Assembly: GCF_001027285.1 (NCBI RefSeq)
Contig: NZ_CP011509.1
Coordinates: 10,936,501 to 11,000,500, forward strand
Direction: 5' to 3'
DNA: 64,000 nucleotides
From: Archangium gephyra
GTDB lineage: Bacteria > Myxococcota > Myxococcia > Myxococcales > Myxococcaceae
This document shows positions 10,436 through 19,817 of this stretch, in pieces. Numbering within the stretch: position 1 is the first letter of the stretch; the number at the start of each line of letters is the position of its first letter. A program made the translations under genes and the position numbers. Under the pieces are notes generated by a model. That model ran no database searches, was not told where the DNA came from, and saw only the letters and a program-made list of their open reading frames with translations.

Positions 10436-11422
10436 GTGTCCTTCCAACCCACCGAGCCCTTCGCCCCCGCGCGTGGCCTCGCCTCGCCCCATGCGCAGAC
10501 CATCTTCGCCTCGCTCGCGCGCCCCACGCACGCCCCGCCCCTGAAGCGCGAGCGCTGGGAGCTGCCCGACGGGGACTTCGTCGACCTCGACTCCTTCGAT
10601 GGCGTCCAGGGCGCTCCCCACGTGGTGACGCTCCACGGCCTGGAGGGCTCCTCACGCTCCGGCTACATCACCGCCATCCTCCGCGGCGCCGCCGAGCGCG
10701 GCTGGGGCGCCACCGCCATCAACTTCCGCTCCTGCAGCGGTGAGCCCAACCGCCTCGCCCGCTCCTACCACTCGGGCGACATCGGCGACGCGCTCTCCGT
10801 CATCAAGCACCTGCGCGCGCGCCTCACCGGCCCGCTCTTCGCCGTGGGCTTCTCCCTGGGCGCCAACGTGCTGCTGCGGCTCATGGAGGAGACGGGAGAC
10901 CATTCCCTCGTGGACGCCGCCGCCGCCGTGAGCGCCCCTTTCGAGCTGGGCGTCTGCGCGGACACACTCGACGGGCCCGGCCCCTTCCAGCGCCTCTACC
11001 GCGAGCGCTTCCTGCGCACCCTCAAGAACAAGGCGCGCGAGAAGCTCCGCCGCTTCCCCGGTGTCTTCGACGGCGCCGCCATGGAGCGCGCCCGCACCAT
11101 CCGCGGCTTCGACGACGCCGTCACCGCCCCGCTCCACGGCTTCCGCGACGCCACCCACTACTACGCCGAGGCCTCCTCGGGTCCGCGCCTGCACGCCATC
11201 CGCCGCCCCACCCTGCTGCTGAGCGCCAAGGATGACCCGATGATTCCCGCCGCCACCCACCCCCGGGACGTGGAGAAAAACCCCGTGCTGCACGCCGTCG
11301 TCACCGAGCGCGGCGGCCACGTGGGCTTCGTCGCCGGCAGCCCCTTCTCCCCGTCCTACTGGGGCGAGGCCCAGGTGCTGGCCTTCTTCTCCGCCCGCAA
11401 TGCGAACACCCGGCCGGTGTGA
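10436..11422 (+). CDS. Alpha/beta hydrolase of the YheT family
   Basis: About 328 residues with an alpha/beta hydrolase fold. The N-terminal signature of the YheT family is present (FAPARGLASPHAQTIF), followed by the oxyanion-hole region HGLEGSS, the nucleophile elbow GFSLGANV and the C-terminal acid/His region (SAKDDPMIP ... GGHVGF). YheT-like enzymes are predicted esterases or acyl hydrolases. I chose the GTG at 10436, 13 bases past the YkgJ stop; an upstream ATG at 10385 would overlap YkgJ by 38 bases and add a Pro-rich leader that does not look conserved. Confidence 0.85.
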   Translation: MSFQPTEPFAPARGLASPHAQTIFASLARPTHAPPLKRERWELPDGDFVDLDSFDGVQGAPHVVTLHGLEGSSRSGYITAILRGAAERGWGATAINFRSCSGEPNRLARSYHSGDIGDALSVIKHLRARLTGPLFAVGFSLGANVLLRLMEETGDHSLVDAAAAVSAPFELGVCADTLDGPGPFQRLYRERFLRTLKNKAREKLRRFPGVFDGAAMERARTIRGFDDAVTAPLHGFRDATHYYAEASSGPRLHAIRRPTLLLSAKDDPMIPAATHPRDVEKNPVLHAVVTERGGHVGFVAGSPFSPSYWGEAQVLAFFSARNANTRPV

Positions 11423-11763
11423 CCCGGCCGGGCTTCCACACAGGGCGACCCCTCGCCCTCCCCACCCACCTACCCCGCGACGGGCGGTCCATCCGCCCCC
11501 AACCCCAGCCCTACCGCCCCGTCGCGAGGCCCCCCACGGTACCGCCCTCCCCACCCCATCCATCCCCGTCCAGCAGCACCGCCCCGTCCTGCGCAGGGAG
11601 GCATGAGCACATGCCGTGCCGACGCCCCCGCCCAGGCGCGCTCCTCGTGATTCCAGGGGGTTGGAGAACCGTCCCGCTCCGGGGACGATGAGGGGGGCTC
11701 CAGGGGCCGGAAAAAACTCCGTGGAAAGGGAAAAACCTTTCCCAACCGCACTACAACCCCGCC
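11423..11763. other. Intergenic gap of 341 bases
   Basis: No credible gene is seen. The first 200 bases are C-rich and low in complexity (many CCCC and CCACC words). Near the right end is an A-rich stretch that contains a 7-bp inverted repeat, described separately. Confidence 0.6.
11723..11742 (+). promoter_or_regulatory. Inverted repeat in front of the 156-residue gene
   Basis: GGAAAGG (11723-11729) and CCTTTCC (11736-11742) form a perfect 7-bp inverted repeat around a 6-base A-rich loop, 21 bases before the next ATG. It could be an operator or a hairpin in the leader. There is no T-run, so a terminator is less likely. Confidence 0.35.
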
Positions 11764-12234
11764 ATGAGCCTTCCCCCCTGCGGCCTGTACCGCACCCGCC
11801 GCGCGCTCGGCACGAGCATCCCCGCCGGCCGGCTCGTCTACTTCCACAACCACGGCGACCCGGGCCCCGGCCTCTACCTGCCCAGCGGCTGGGCAGCCAA
11901 CCGGGCTCGCTGGCACGCGCGCGGCACGACACTGCCGGACGCCTCGTGGGCCGAGCACCTCGAGCCCCTGCCGCCCGAGGGCCTCTACCGCGTCCTCAAG
12001 GCCTTCCCCTGCTGTGCCCAGCGCTGCCGCACCTTCGAGCCGGAGCAGCTCGTCCAGCTCGGCTACACCGGCGAGGCCCAGCCCCTGCTCTTCCTGCCCG
12101 AGTGGACCGAGCAGGGCCTCGGCCTGCCCACCACCGGCACCCGCGTGGAGCGCGAGGTCCTGGAGCGGCTCGCTCCGCTGAAGGTCGCCCACGGTGAGTC
12201 CGCCCCGCCCGCGGGGGACGGCTTGCTGCACTGA
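11764..12234 (+). CDS. Conserved hypothetical protein, 156 residues
   Basis: I do not recognise a characterised family. The protein is soluble, Pro/Leu-rich, with two motifs that look structured: TSIPAGRLVYFHNHGDPGP (residues about 17-36) and FPCCAQRCRTFEPEQLVQLGY (about 81-101), the latter with three Cys that might bind a metal. Base composition and codon use match the neighbours. It stands alone, 87 bases before the TIG/Kelch lipoprotein gene on the same strand. Confidence 0.65.
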   Translation: MSLPPCGLYRTRRALGTSIPAGRLVYFHNHGDPGPGLYLPSGWAANRARWHARGTTLPDASWAEHLEPLPPEGLYRVLKAFPCCAQRCRTFEPEQLVQLGYTGEAQPLLFLPEWTEQGLGLPTTGTRVEREVLERLAPLKVAHGESAPPAGDGLLH

Positions 12235-12321
12235 CACCGGCACTCCCTGTGGTACCTCCTCGATACGGAAAGTGACCACCGCCCACGAGGCGGGGTCCTA
12301 GCGGATCCAGGAGGAAATCCC

Positions 12322-15309
12322 GTGCGCATTACCGTCGCAGCAGCGTTACTCACCCTCGTGGCGTGCTCCCGCACCACCGAGGGACCCACTCCGAGCGTCT
12401 CCGGAGCCACCAACCCCCGGCAACCCGGCCTCCAGCCCGCCCGCGTCTGCAACGCGCAGGGCGGAACCTCCGGGTGGCGTGTGTCGCTGGCCGGCAACGG
12501 CTTCGCCCCCATGCCCCAGGACGTGCTCACGGACTCGCCCCGCGTGGGCCTGCCCGAGGTGACGCTGCGGGGCTCCTCCACCGCCACGCTCCCCCGCGAG
12601 CGCGTCTTCTTCGTCAGCGCCACCCAGCTCGACGTGGACGTGCCCACCCGTGACACCTCGCCCGCCCAGGAGCTGGCGCCCGGCAACTACTCGGTGGAGG
12701 TGAAGAACCCGAGTGGCACCTCCGGCCAGCTCGCCGACGCCCTGCTCGTGGTGCCTCCGCCCACACTCACCAGCGCCGTCGCGCCGGAGGGCTTCACCCA
12801 GACGGCCCCCTCCCCCGTGGAGCTCGCGGGCACGGGCTTCCGCACCGGCGAGGTGCCCACCATCGTCATCCGCGGCACCGGCCTCCCCGAGGTGACGCTC
12901 ACCGACGTGGCCGTGGTGTCCACCACGCGGGTGACGGCGAACGTGCCTCCCAACACCCCCGCGGGCACCTACGACGTGGTCATCACCAACCCCGAGGGCT
13001 GTGCCTTCACCCTGCCCCAGGGGCTCGAGGTCAGCTTCGTGCGCCTGGGCACGCTCAGCATCGACCCGCGCTTCGGCTGGCGGCGGCAGAACCAGTCCAT
13101 CACCGTCTTCAACACGCCCGCCAGCACCGAGGAGCAGAGCTTCTCCGGTGGCCTGCCGGAGATCATCCTCCTCGCGCCGCTGAAGGCGGACCCCTCGAAG
13201 CCGGTGGAGATTCCCCTGCGGCGCGCGGCCTTCGTCAACGGCAACACCGTCACCGCGGTGGTGCCCACCTGCTCGGGCAACGCGGCGCTGCCCCTCACCG
13301 ACCCCGAGTGCCCCAACGGCATCGTCCCCGGCGGCCCCTACGCGGTGCGCGTGAAGGACCCCAGCGGCGCCGCCGGCGCGGTGACGGCGGAGAACGGCTT
13401 CACCGTGCTGGAGGAGCCGGTGCCCGCCATCGCCTCCATCGCGCCGAGCGCCATCACCACCAACGGCCTGACCGACGCCGCCAACCCGCTGGTGGTGACG
13501 GGCAGCAACTTCGGCGCCAACGCCAAGGTGCAGCTCCTCATCAAGCCCATCGGCAGCCAGAACATCCGCGCGTGTGACCTCACCGCCACCGGCACGCCGA
13601 GTGCCACGGAGCTGCGCGCGCTCGTCAACAACGTGGCCGCGGACAAGTGCGTCGAGTACACCCCCATCGGCACCCAGGTGGCGGCCACGGGAGGCTTCGC
13701 CCTCAGCGAGGGCCTCTACGTGGTGCGTGTGCAGAACACCACCAACCCGGCCTACGCCAACTACTCGGGGCTCATCGTCACCAACCCCTCCGCCAACCCG
13801 ACGAACGAGGCGAGCAAGGTCGCGCCCCTCACGACGAAGCTGACCGGACCGCGCGCCAGCTTCCCCCTCGTGGTCGCCACGGATGACCTCGGCCAGCCGT
13901 ACCTGTACGCGCTGGGCGGCACCCCCAACGGCACCACCCCCCTCGCCTCCGTCGAGATGGCCCCCGTCACGCTCTTCGGTGAGCTCGGCGGCCAGTGCAC
14001 CGGGAGCACCTGCACCTTCCGCCCCCTCGAGCGCTCGCCGCTGGGCGCGGGCGCGTCCCCCGTCGCCCGGCGCGGCCACACCGCCGTCGTGCGCACCGTC
14101 CCCGGAGATACCTCCTACCTCGTCGTCCTCGGCGGCGTCCGCGCCGATGGCACGGCGATGAACACCGTGGAGCGCGCCCAGGTCCTCAAGGTGGCGGACG
14201 CCCCCGCGCTCCTGCCGCCCACCCCGGGCACGGGCGGCACCCTGCCCGCGGGCGCCTTCTACTACCGCGTGTCGGCCCTCCGCGCCGCCGATGACCCCAA
14301 GAACCCGGGCGGAGAGACGCTGCCCTCGGACGAGTACCCGGTGAAGATCGATGCCGCGGGCGGAGGCTCCACCACGCTCGCCTGGCCCTGCATCCCCGGC
14401 GCCGCGAGCTACCGCGTCTACCGCACCGTGGACGCCAACGCGGTCTCGGGCAGCGAGCTGCTGCTCGACGAGGTGCCCGCCGCGGCCTGCACGGGCTCGC
14501 CCCTGCCCGAGGTGAGCTACACCGACAATGGCTCGAAGACGCCCGCGGGCGATGCGCCGCTGCCCGCCGGAGCCCTCGGCAAGTGGGTCAGCGCGGGCAC
14601 CCTGTTCCAGGGGCGCGGCAACACCGCCGCCCGGCTCGTGGACGACACCCTCTACGTGGTCGGCGGCTTCTGCTCCACGGGCACCTTGTGCCCCAGCGCC
14701 GGCACGATCCTGACGAACGTCGAGACCGCCACCTTCACCGCCAACACCGCGGACCTGGGCGGCTTCGGGCCCTTGGGCAACCTCAACCGGGCGCGCCAGC
14801 GGCACTCGCTCGCCGTCGCCAGCTCGGTCACCGCCCCCAATGCCTTCACCACTGACCAGGACGCCTGGCTCCTCGTGGTGGGAGGCGACGCGGGCGGCGC
14901 TCCGCTCACGGGCACCGGCATCATCGAGACGGCCCAGGTGAAGAGCGGAGGGTTTCCCAGCCCCGCTCCCACCATCTTCACCCAGGCCACCTACAACACC
15001 GCCAGCACGCACGGAGGCTGGACCGAGGTCGTGGCCAACTACCTCTTCCAGGCGGGCGCCACGGGCGGCACGGGCTTCGCCTTCCGCTCCAACCTCGTCT
15101 GCGGCAGGACAGGATCAGATCCCGCGAAGTGCACGAGTGACACCAGCTTCGGCGGCACCCTCAACGCCACCTCGGTGTCCTACCTGAGCGGCGGCCCGCG
15201 CTACCTCTCCGGCAACGTCCTCTTCCGCGCCTTCGTCTACACCGCGGGCGGCTTCCCCAATGACGCGGGCGGCACGCCCACCGACACCGTCGAGCGCCTC
15301 GTCTACTAG
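12322..15309 (+). CDS. Surface lipoprotein with IPT/TIG domains and Kelch-like repeats
   Basis: A 995-residue protein that starts at GTG after a strong AGGAGG. The first 15 residues form a lipoprotein signal ending in VACS. Residues about 20-500 hold several immunoglobulin-like IPT/TIG modules (repeated words such as VKNPSGTSG, ITNPEGC, VKDPSGAAG and VTGSNFGANA). The rest contains Kelch-like blades (LVVLGGVRADG, LYVVGGFCSTG, LLVVGGDAGG) and a fibronectin-like insert near 640-720. It is probably anchored in the outer membrane and exposed. Myxobacteria have many proteins of this kind; the ligand is unknown. It is followed at once by a beta-barrel gene, which may be its partner. Confidence 0.85.
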   Translation: MRITVAAALLTLVACSRTTEGPTPSVSGATNPRQPGLQPARVCNAQGGTSGWRVSLAGNGFAPMPQDVLTDSPRVGLPEVTLRGSSTATLPRERVFFVSATQLDVDVPTRDTSPAQELAPGNYSVEVKNPSGTSGQLADALLVVPPPTLTSAVAPEGFTQTAPSPVELAGTGFRTGEVPTIVIRGTGLPEVTLTDVAVVSTTRVTANVPPNTPAGTYDVVITNPEGCAFTLPQGLEVSFVRLGTLSIDPRFGWRRQNQSITVFNTPASTEEQSFSGGLPEIILLAPLKADPSKPVEIPLRRAAFVNGNTVTAVVPTCSGNAALPLTDPECPNGIVPGGPYAVRVKDPSGAAGAVTAENGFTVLEEPVPAIASIAPSAITTNGLTDAANPLVVTGSNFGANAKVQLLIKPIGSQNIRACDLTATGTPSATELRALVNNVAADKCVEYTPIGTQVAATGGFALSEGLYVVRVQNTTNPAYANYSGLIVTNPSANPTNEASKVAPLTTKLTGPRASFPLVVATDDLGQPYLYALGGTPNGTTPLASVEMAPVTLFGELGGQCTGSTCTFRPLERSPLGAGASPVARRGHTAVVRTVPGDTSYLVVLGGVRADGTAMNTVERAQVLKVADAPALLPPTPGTGGTLPAGAFYYRVSALRAADDPKNPGGETLPSDEYPVKIDAAGGGSTTLAWPCIPGAASYRVYRTVDANAVSGSELLLDEVPAAACTGSPLPEVSYTDNGSKTPAGDAPLPAGALGKWVSAGTLFQGRGNTAARLVDDTLYVVGGFCSTGTLCPSAGTILTNVETATFTANTADLGGFGPLGNLNRARQRHSLAVASSVTAPNAFTTDQDAWLLVVGGDAGGAPLTGTGIIETAQVKSGGFPSPAPTIFTQATYNTASTHGGWTEVVANYLFQAGATGGTGFAFRSNLVCGRTGSDPAKCTSDTSFGGTLNATSVSYLSGGPRYLSGNVLFRAFVYTAGGFPNDAGGTPTDTVERLVY

Positions 15310-15328
15310 GCACCCGGGAACACACACC

Positions 15329-15961
15329 ATGAACGCCCTTTCCCTCATCACCATCCTGGCGCTCGCCCCGACGGCCGCGCCCCCCAAGACGCCCGCCCCG
15401 CCCCCGAAGGAGACCGCCACCGCCGCGGCCTCCCCGGAGCCCGGAGGCCGCATCCTCCTGGCCCCCAAGCTGGGCTTCTTCAAGACGACCACCCCGCTCA
15501 GCGGCGCCTTCTTCCTGGGCGCCGAGGCGGGCTACCTCACCCCGCTGCTCGACAACCGCCTGGCCATCGTCGCCGAGTTCGACTTCCACCAGCCGGACGT
15601 GCGCGGCACGCTCAGCGATCCGCAGCTGCCGGGGGACGCCCCCTACACGCTCACCGAGCGCGAGATGGCCATCCTGCTGTCGGCCGTCTACCGCTTCGAG
15701 GGCACCCTCACCCCGTACGTGGGCGCCGGCCCCGGCCTCTACCTGCACCGCGCCCAGGCCGAGGCCTTCGGCAGCACGTACGTCGAGACCGAGGGCACCC
15801 TGGGCTTCCAGCTCCTCGGAGGCCTCGAGTACAAGCTGGGCCCCGGCGGCGCCTTCGCCGAGGTCCACTACCACTTCACCCGCGTGGGCTTCCTCACCAC
15901 CGGTGACGTCAACATCGGCGGCTTCCTCGCCGCGGGCGTGGGCTACCGGCTGCATCTCTGA
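15329..15961 (+). CDS. Outer-membrane beta-barrel protein
   Basis: A signal peptide of about 18 residues is followed by a Pro/Ala linker and then alternating beta-strands with aromatic girdles (FFLGAEAGYLTPL, LAIVAEFDFHQ, YVGAGPGLYLHRAQAE, LGFQLLGGLEYKLG), ending in GVGYRLHL. This is a small barrel of about 8-10 strands in the OmpA/OprF-like superfamily. It lies 19 bases after the TIG/Kelch lipoprotein gene and is probably transcribed with it. The ATG at 15329 was chosen because it begins the signal peptide. Confidence 0.78.
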   Translation: MNALSLITILALAPTAAPPKTPAPPPKETATAAASPEPGGRILLAPKLGFFKTTTPLSGAFFLGAEAGYLTPLLDNRLAIVAEFDFHQPDVRGTLSDPQLPGDAPYTLTEREMAILLSAVYRFEGTLTPYVGAGPGLYLHRAQAEAFGSTYVETEGTLGFQLLGGLEYKLGPGGAFAEVHYHFTRVGFLTTGDVNIGGFLAAGVGYRLHL

Positions 15962-15987
15962 GCCGTGAGCTGAGCCCGTGAGACGCT

Positions 15988-16014
15988 GGAGGGCCCCACG
16001 CACCGGGGCCCTCC
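15988..16014. terminator. Bidirectional terminator hairpin
   Basis: GGAGGGCCCC (15988-15997) and GGGGCCCTCC (16005-16014) form a perfect 10-bp stem with a 7-base loop. It lies between two convergent genes and can serve both. Confidence 0.7.
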
Positions 16015-16034
16015 GGCCACTCCCGGCGGGCCGC

Positions 16035-16442
16035 TCAGGCCTCGCCGGTGGGCGGCCGCAACATCCGCAGCAGGTGCTGGGCGAGCAGATCCCTCGTGGC
16101 CCGCTGCAGCTCACTGAGCAGCAGGTGGAGGCCCTCGGCCGAACCATCCCGCACGTCGCGCACCCGCTCCTCGCTGCCGTCGAAGACGCGCAGGCGCCCG
16201 GGCACCAGGGTGATGAGCGGCTGACGCGGATGGCGCCGCTTGAGCAACCCCAGCAGCAGCGGGTGGTCCTCGTCCGGCCGCCGCGCGTCCACCACCACCA
16301 GGGCCGGCTCCTCCTCGGCGATGGAGTCCAGCGCCTCGTCCGCATCCGACATGGCGGCGACGGACAGGCCCGGCTCCGACAGGAGGCGCGAGAGCAGCTC
16401 TCGGGAGGGACGGTGCGGGCTGAGGATGACGATGCGGCGCAT
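16035..16442 (-). CDS. Stand-alone degenerate receiver-domain protein
   Basis: A 135-residue protein with the alpha/beta pattern of a response-regulator receiver: strand 1 IVILSPH, strand 3 ALVVVDARRPDEDHPLLL and strand 4 PLITLVPG. The likely phospho-acceptor Asp is present in strand 3 (VVVDA), but the acidic pair after strand 1 is replaced by Ser-Pro-His and no conserved Lys is seen at strand 5. It is therefore a degenerate receiver that may not be controlled by Mg-dependent phosphorylation. There is no output domain. It runs divergently from the XPB helicase gene, with 300 bases between them. Confidence 0.7.
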   Translation of the reverse strand: MRRIVILSPHRPSRELLSRLLSEPGLSVAAMSDADEALDSIAEEEPALVVVDARRPDEDHPLLLGLLKRRHPRQPLITLVPGRLRVFDGSEERVRDVRDGSAEGLHLLLSELQRATRDLLAQHLLRMLRPPTGEA

Positions 16443-16742
16443 GGCGATGGAGCAAGGGTAGCGCCCGGGAACGTTCGACGCAGGTGGGAGGATGCCCGGG
16501 CCCTCGCTCCCTCGCCCGCACCCCACCTCGGACGGTGGGGCCGGGGAAGACCTCCCCGGTTGTCCCGGGCCCCGCCGGGAATGTTCATTTCCGGACAGTG
16601 TTCCGCCGCCCAGACTGTAAAGCCCCTGCAAGTCTCCTCTCAGAGCATGCTGCGGAGCGTGAGGGAGCCGACCTCGAAAGTCATGCTCTGGCGTTGGCTT
16701 GGAGATCGGGTTACTCCCGGGTATTCCCTCGTTTCCGACCTG
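16443..16742. other. Divergent intergenic region, 300 bases
   Basis: The region separates the receiver gene (minus) and the XPB gene (plus), so it should hold both promoters. A short palindrome GAACGTTC is at 16469-16476. An upstream in-frame ATG at 16683 would extend the helicase by 20 residues, but that extension looks unconserved. I see no RNA gene. Confidence 0.5.
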
Positions 16743-18128
16743 ATGGCCACCGAGCTCCACTTCGACTGCGGCACCCTGGTGGCGCCCACGCTGCCGGAAG
16801 ACGACACCCTGCGTGCCGTCTTCCAGCGGGACACGCGCACCGGGGTGTACCGGGCCGCCGCGCGGCACTACCGGGAGGTGGTGCTGAGGCTGCGCGAGCT
16901 GGGCCAGCCCTACGAGGACCGGGCGAAGCGCTTCGAGCCGCTGGAGGTGGGGCTGGCCACGCCCATCGAGCCCTTCCCGCACCAGAAGGCGGCGCTGGAG
17001 GCGTGGAGCGGCGCGGGCGGGCGGGGGCTGGTGGAGCTGCCCACGGGCGCGGGCAAGACGCTGCTGGCGGTGCTGGCCATCGCCCGGGTGAAGCGGCCGA
17101 CCCTGGTGGTCGTCCCCACGTTGGACCTGATGACGCAGTGGCAGGGCGTGCTGTCCAAGCACCTGGGCCTGCCGGTGGGAATGCTGGGCGGCGGGGTGAG
17201 TGACCGGCAGCCGCTGACGGTGACGACGTACGACTCGGCGGCGATGCAGACGGAGTTCCACGGCAACCGCTTCGGCTTCCTCATCTGCGACGAGTGCCAC
17301 CACCTGCCGGCGCCCAGCTACCGCTTCATCGCCGAGGGCTCGCTGGCCCCCTACCGGCTGGGCCTCACCGCGACGCTGGAGCGCACCGACGGCGGCGAGC
17401 GCGTGTGCGCGGAGCTGCTGGGGCCACTGGTGCACCGCACGGACATCCGCGAGCTGCAGGGCCGCTACCTGGCCCCCTACGAGGTGCGCCGGGTGGAGGT
17501 GCCCCTCACGCCCGAGGAGCAGGCGCGGCATGACGAGGCGCGCGCGCGCTACCTCGGCTTCATCCGCCAGCGGGGCATCCGCTTCGACGTGCCGGAGGGC
17601 TGGGCGCGCTTCCTCGCGGAGAGCCAGCGCACGGAGGAAGGGCGCGCGGCCTACCGGGGCTACCGGGAGCAGCGCCGCATCGCCCTCACCTCGAGCGCCA
17701 AGCAGGACGTGCTGTGGCGGATCCTCCTGGAGCACCGCGAGGACCGCGTCATCGTCTTCACCGACGACAACGAGACGGTGTACACGCTGGCGCGGCGGCT
17801 GCTGCTGCCCGCGCTGACGCACCACACGCCGGTGCCCGAGCGCAAGGCGCTGCTCGGCGCCTTCGCCAGTGGAGAGCTGCCGGTGCTGCTCACCTCGCGG
17901 GTGCTCAACGAGGGCGTGGACGTGCCGGAGGCGCGGGTGGGCGTGGTGCTCAGCGGCAGTGGCAGCGTGCGCGAGCACGTGCAGCGGCTGGGAAGAATCC
18001 TCCGCCAGCGCCCGGGCAAGCGCGCGCTCTTGTACGAGGTGTGCTCGGCGCAGACGGCCGAGGCCTCCATCAGCGAGCGGCGGCGCCAGCACCGGGCCTA
18101 CCAGGAAGAGGAGGGCGAGGCGTGCTGA
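16743..18128 (+). CDS. XPB-like superfamily 2 DNA helicase
   Basis: A 461-residue helicase. After an N-terminal damage-recognition-like domain, Walker A is at about residues 99-106 (PTGAGKT), the DECH box at 183-186 and motif III-like LTATLERTDGGE near 206-217. The C-terminal RecA domain shows VIVFTDDNETV, VLLTSRVLNEGVDVPEA and motif VI QRLGRILRQRPGK. This is the arrangement of short archaeal/bacterial XPB proteins, which translocate on DNA and work with the nuclease Bax1. Its stop overlaps the next start, and the next gene is Bax1-like, which strongly supports the call. Confidence 0.88.
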   Translation: MATELHFDCGTLVAPTLPEDDTLRAVFQRDTRTGVYRAAARHYREVVLRLRELGQPYEDRAKRFEPLEVGLATPIEPFPHQKAALEAWSGAGGRGLVELPTGAGKTLLAVLAIARVKRPTLVVVPTLDLMTQWQGVLSKHLGLPVGMLGGGVSDRQPLTVTTYDSAAMQTEFHGNRFGFLICDECHHLPAPSYRFIAEGSLAPYRLGLTATLERTDGGERVCAELLGPLVHRTDIRELQGRYLAPYEVRRVEVPLTPEEQARHDEARARYLGFIRQRGIRFDVPEGWARFLAESQRTEEGRAAYRGYREQRRIALTSSAKQDVLWRILLEHREDRVIVFTDDNETVYTLARRLLLPALTHHTPVPERKALLGAFASGELPVLLTSRVLNEGVDVPEARVGVVLSGSGSVREHVQRLGRILRQRPGKRALLYEVCSAQTAEASISERRRQHRAYQEEEGEAC

Positions 18129-19306
18129 CGCGCGAGCTGCTCCTCTTCCGCGTGCGCGACGGGAAGCTGCGCCCCTCCTTCGTGAAGCGGGAGGACCTGG
18201 CGCTGCGCACCCTGGCCACGGAGCTCATCGCCGAGGTGGCGGCGGGCGTCGGGCGCTCGCGCGACGAGGTGGAGGAGACGCTCGCGCTGCGGGCCGGCGC
18301 GCACTCGCGGCCCAAGGTGGCGCGGGGGCTGGTGAAGCTGCTGGTGGACCGGATGCTCTTCGACGAGCCCTCCGAGGGCATCTCCGAGGCACGCGCCACG
18401 GCCTTCCGCGAGGCGGCCCGGGTGCTGCGCTCGCTGCCCGCCGGCGCGACGGTGGAGGCCTACGAGGCCCGGCTGTCCGAGGCCTTCCCGCGCCCGCTGC
18501 CCGAGCTGCGCGAGGCCCTCTACGCCGACCTTCCAGGTCATCGCCGGCTGCAGGGCTGGGAGGCGCTGACGTCCGCGGAGCTGGTGGACCGCTACAACCT
18601 GGCGCTGGCGCAGGGCCCGCTCTTCGACGCGCGGCGGCTGACGCTGCGGGCGAAGGCGCCGGAGCTGCTCCGGGTGCGCAAGGTGCTGCGCTGGCTGAAG
18701 TTCTGCCGGCTGGTGGCCGAGGTGCGGCGCGAGGACGAGGACTGGGTGCTGGAGGTGGAGGGCCCCGGGGCCATGCTCGCGCTGCAGAAGAAGTACGGGC
18801 TGCAGCTGGCCAGCTTCCTGTCCGTGGTGCCGGTGCTGAAGCACTGGCAGCTCACCGCCTCCCTGGAGAGCCCCCGGCGGAGGGTGACGCTGGTGCTGGA
18901 CGAGAAGGATCCCCTGGTGTCACCGCACGGCCCGGCCCTGGGCCACATCCCGCCCGAGGTGGCCTCGTTGGCCGAGGGCTTCGACGACGCGGACTGGGAG
19001 CTGGACCTGCTGCCCCTGCCCCGCCACACGGGAGCAGCCGGGTTGTGCGTGCCGGATCTCACGTTCCGTCATAGACACACGGGACGCGAGGTGGCGTTGG
19101 AGCTCTTCCACGCATGGCATGCGGGCCCATTGTCGAGGAGAATGGAGGAGCTGCGCTCGCGTCCGGATGCGGGACTGCTGCTGGGGGTGGATCGGGCGCT
19201 GGCGAAGGATGCCCAGGCACGCGCGCTGTTGGAGGCACATCCACAAGTGGTGCTCTTCCATGGATTCCCATCGGCGAAGCGGCTGCGCGCGAGGCTCTCA
19301 CCGTGA
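18122..19306 (+). CDS. Bax1-like nuclease partner of XPB (DUF790)
   Basis: A 394-residue protein that starts at GTG inside the helicase stop region (7-base overlap). It has the DUF790/Bax1 architecture: an N-terminal helical part (MLTRELLLFRVRDGKLRPSF), a central conserved part (GWEALTSAELVDRYNLALAQG, about 141-161) and a C-terminal nuclease-like core with acidic residues on strands (CVPDLTFRHRHTGREVALEL, about 308-328, then FHAWH). In archaea Bax1 binds XPB and cuts at unwound DNA, giving a two-protein repair machine like XPB-XPG. The function here is inferred from family and gene pairing. Confidence 0.85.
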   Translation: MLTRELLLFRVRDGKLRPSFVKREDLALRTLATELIAEVAAGVGRSRDEVEETLALRAGAHSRPKVARGLVKLLVDRMLFDEPSEGISEARATAFREAARVLRSLPAGATVEAYEARLSEAFPRPLPELREALYADLPGHRRLQGWEALTSAELVDRYNLALAQGPLFDARRLTLRAKAPELLRVRKVLRWLKFCRLVAEVRREDEDWVLEVEGPGAMLALQKKYGLQLASFLSVVPVLKHWQLTASLESPRRRVTLVLDEKDPLVSPHGPALGHIPPEVASLAEGFDDADWELDLLPLPRHTGAAGLCVPDLTFRHRHTGREVALELFHAWHAGPLSRRMEELRSRPDAGLLLGVDRALAKDAQARALLEAHPQVVLFHGFPSAKRLRARLSP

Positions 19307-19320
19307 GACAGGCACCTTCC

Positions 19321-19692
19321 CTACCCCGTCTTCTGCCCCAGGTGCGCGGCCACGAGGCTCAGCACCCGGAGCGAGTTGCGATCCAACTGGCGGGCCCGCC
19401 GCAGCAGGCGGCGCAGCTCCGCGGGCTCACTGACCTCTGGGGAGGGAGGCTGAGGCGCCCAGGGAAGCGGATTCTCGGTGGTGAGGCCCAGGGCCTCGTC
19501 CGCGGACAGTCCGAGCACGGCGCACAGCTTGCGGAAGGTGGGAACGCTCGGAAGCATGTTGCCTCGCTCCAGCCGCCCGTACACCTCCGTGGCGATGCCT
19601 ATGCGCTCCGCCACGTCTTCCTGTGTGAGGTTGAGGCGCTGCCGGGCTGCGCGCGCGCTCTCTCCCAACCTGGTTGCGAGCTTTTTTGCCAT
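19321..19692 (-). CDS. XRE-family helix-turn-helix regulator
   Basis: A 123-residue protein with a classic Cro/C1-type helix-turn-helix in residues about 8-60: LGESARAARQRLNLTQEDVA, then ERIGIATEVYGRLERGNMLP. The C-terminal part is a Pro-rich linker and a short helical region (ELRRLLRRARQLDRNSLRVL) that may dimerise. The start ATG at 19692 was chosen because it begins just before the conserved helix. It is convergent with the Bax1 gene (14 bases between stops) and divergent from the next receiver gene, so it may regulate that gene or itself. Confidence 0.85.
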   Translation of the reverse strand: MAKKLATRLGESARAARQRLNLTQEDVAERIGIATEVYGRLERGNMLPSVPTFRKLCAVLGLSADEALGLTTENPLPWAPQPPSPEVSEPAELRRLLRRARQLDRNSLRVLSLVAAHLGQKTG

Positions 19693-19817
19693 TGTCCCGG
19701 GACCCGAGTGGTTCACCGGTGGCAATATGACTCGGGAGGTTGGTTTCCCAGGACGACTGGGGTAGTATCTCCGTCCGAGGACCCGTCACGTTACATACCG
19801 GATCCTGGAGGTCCCGG

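Noticed and set aside
12346-15012. Open frame of 888 codons antisense to the TIG/Kelch gene
   Set aside because: Composition (Gly/Arg/His/Val) is typical of a shadow frame, and the plus strand has a lipoprotein signal and recognisable repeats.
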